From Chloroflexota bacterium (lineage in GTDB: Bacteria > Chloroflexota > Anaerolineae > Aggregatilineales > J027): DNA of 64,000 nt. The stretch's first letter is position 1; each line of letters starts with the position of its first letter. Below, piece by piece: positions 62,775-64,000 of this stretch. The translations under genes were made by a program, and so were the position numbers. The notes under the pieces were generated by a model. That model made no database searches. It was not told where the DNA came from and saw nothing but the letters and a program-made list of their open reading frames with translations. The stretch spans positions 124,001-188,000 of the forward strand of contig QMIT01000005.1 of NCBI GenBank assembly GCA_024434115.1, given 5' to 3'.

Positions 62775-63221
62775 GTGACAAACACCGAACGAGACAATGA
62801 ACTGGCGGCTCTGACCGATGCCGTATTGGAAGGAAGACCGATGAACGCTTCAACGACTACCCGCGACTTGGAACGGGTGATTATTCAACTACGTGATGTC
62901 ATTGACCCCGATACGCCGCCTGACCCCGGTTATAGTATGCGGTTGTCAGGGCGTCTGGGGCAGGAATTTGATTTGCTACAACGCCCTAAAGTGCGCAAAT
63001 GGCCCAATCAACGCATGGTTCAGTTGGTTGGTATGGCAGCGGCGCTGATTGTCGTGATGGGGATTGGCATATTGTTTTCTGGTAGCGACACCAGCAGCGG
63101 CGACGGTGGCCTTTCGGGAACAGCCGTTGGTAATTTGAGTGTCCTTGAGACTATCGTACTGGCTGTGGTTGCCGTCGGACTAGGAAGCGCAGTATTCTTT
63201 TTAATGAAACGGCGACAGTAA
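62775..63221 (+). CDS. Membrane protein, probable anti-sigma partner
   Basis: 148 residues from the GTG at 62775, seven bases after GAGG. The N-terminal half is acidic and helical (ERDNELAALTDAVLEG), like the sigma-binding part of anti-sigma factors, but without the zinc-binding HxxxCxxC motif. A first helix is at about 84-101 and a second at about 122-142. Its role is inferred from the adjacent ECF sigma gene, not from a motif. Confidence 0.65.
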   Translation: MTNTERDNELAALTDAVLEGRPMNASTTTRDLERVIIQLRDVIDPDTPPDPGYSMRLSGRLGQEFDLLQRPKVRKWPNQRMVQLVGMAAALIVVMGIGILFSGSDTSSGDGGLSGTAVGNLSVLETIVLAVVAVGLGSAVFFLMKRRQ

Positions 63222-63457
63222 TAGGTTCGCCGTAATGACCCCTTTCTGATTTTTCGCGGAATTGGGGTTATTTGATCTCAATCTAGTCATTCAATCACTG
63301 AAACAAGGGAGATAATCCTTTGTTGATTTTTGCCTATATCCACTCTATCCCCCTTCTGTGATAAATCATGGGAAGTTGCGTTCATACCTCATAGACAGCC
63401 AAGCGCTTGGACACGGCTTAAATGATCCTCAAACGCAAATAAAGGAAGGGGGAACGC
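63222..63457. other. Intergenic region with no recognised feature
   Basis: This 236-base gap follows the anti-sigma-like gene. I see no gene, no terminator with a T-run and no clear promoter. AAGGAAGGGGG directly precedes the next start. ECF-regulated promoters often lie in such regions, but no -35/-10 pair is identified. Confidence 0.3.
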
Positions 63458-64000
63458 ATGAAATCTCTTGTACGATTCGTCGGGTTAACGATCATCTTCT
63501 CGTTCTTGGTGCTGGGTTTACCAACGGCCCATGCCCAAGATATCCCCGAAATCAAACCAGTCTGTTTTGAGTTTGAACAGTTGCCGCTCGGCGCGACCTA
63601 TCATGTTGGGGATAGCTTTGCCGTAACGGGTGCTACGGTTGAGGCGCAGGAGTTTCAATGGGCTGACGGCACTCTCTTTCCCGATGGCGAGGCCACCGTC
63701 GAAAATGGCGGCATGGCGGGCGGGAGTGGCTATGAAATCCACACCAACAATATCAATTTGCAGTTCAAATTGGATGCCCCCGTTGATGGCCTCATCCTGT
63801 TATACGGCGCGTATGGCGGGAATCTAAACTTGGAGATCAACGGTGATTTCATCAACACTCCAGATTTTCCGAGTCTGCATGGATCGTCGCTTGGGGGTGT
63901 TAACATCTATGTGGATGACATCAATGGCACGCTAGGGCGTCTCATCCTCGAAGGCACGATTGAATATTTTCGCATTGGGGGGCAAGAATTCTGGTTCGAT
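63458..64000 (+). CDS. Secreted protein, truncated by the window end
   Basis: The first 181 residues of a longer protein. ATG at 63458 after AAGGAAGGGGG. Signal peptide to about residue 25 (LPTAHAQD). The mature part begins with IKPVCFEFEQLPLG and is beta-rich and acidic (VGDSFAVTGATVEA, FKLDAPVDGLILLYGAYGGNLNLEING). A reading frame open at the window end; the family is not recognised. Confidence 0.75.
   Translation, partial: MKSLVRFVGLTIIFSFLVLGLPTAHAQDIPEIKPVCFEFEQLPLGATYHVGDSFAVTGATVEAQEFQWADGTLFPDGEATVENGGMAGGSGYEIHTNNINLQFKLDAPVDGLILLYGAYGGNLNLEINGDFINTPDFPSLHGSSLGGVNIYVDDINGTLGRLILEGTIEYFRIGGQEFWFD

Noticed and set aside
1..64000. CRISPR arrays, tRNA or rRNA genes
   Set aside because: No regular repeats with spacers, no GTTCGA-type T-arm in a clover-leaf context and no rRNA-like sequence were found on reading the window; a covariance search could still find a small RNA.

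Overview
This window looks like chromosomal DNA of a free-living, probably Chloroflexota (Anaerolineae-like) bacterium. That is an inference from style, not from a marker gene: many long secreted proteins with simple Sec signal peptides, few envelope genes of the Gram-negative type, GAF-PP2C and kinase-STAND signalling proteins, DUF4397/fasciclin/lamin-tail/WD40 extracellular proteins, and many small GNAT enzymes. I saw no rRNA, tRNA, CRISPR array or transposase.

Layout. 1-5600: the end of an unknown gene, then a compact six-gene + strand run (ParA, ParB-like, zinc ribbon, DUF3592 membrane protein, HExxH peptidase, ADP-ribosylglycohydrolase). 5600-15400: a polysaccharide deacetylase and GNAT pair, secreted proteins, a GAF-GAF-PP2C phosphatase and a secreted WD40 propeller. 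15400-18000: a DUF5615/DUF433 toxin-antitoxin pair lying between an intact MocR-type regulator and a remnant of a second MocR 3' end. 18000-24300: a secreted glycosidase-like propeller, a GT39-like membrane glycosyltransferase and a 1142-residue kinase-STAND-helical repeat protein. 24400-29900: an ABC-2 exporter operon (ATPase, permease, permease) interrupted by a NotI-type restriction-modification pair. 29950-36400: small metabolic and regulatory genes, a secreted beta-lactamase-fold hydrolase, and a CopB-type copper ATPase with a period-three histidine tail and a CsoR-like operator. 36350-45500: a nucleotidyltransferase, a Flp/TadE-like pseudopilin pair, an AAC(6')-like GNAT, a 40-residue Cys-rich membrane peptide, a three-lamin-tail surface protein, and a QueA-like enzyme translationally coupled to a SnoaL-SDR fusion. 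45700-51150: an EamA transporter, a TolB-like propeller and a large subtilase that shares its terminal modules with the lamin-tail protein. 51270-56130: a divergent TetR/cupin pair, a double GNAT, and an operon of three paralogous secreted proteins. 56400-64000: a LysM lipoprotein followed at once by a degenerate GGDEF protein, an eCIS-cargo-like orphan, a fasciclin protein, a PIN toxin-antitoxin operon flanked by duplicated sequence and an ECF sigma fragment, the intact ECF sigma factor with a membrane partner, and a secreted protein cut by the window end.

How it works together: much of the window encodes surface and extracellular proteins plus signal transduction, with defence and mobility genes (a restriction-modification pair, two toxin-antitoxin pairs) placed inside or beside duplicated host sequence. 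Signs of recent rearrangement are the R-M pair in the exporter operon, the MocR remnant, the repeated 67/69-base terminator unit and the truncated sigma gene copy. Many genes end in clear hairpin terminators.
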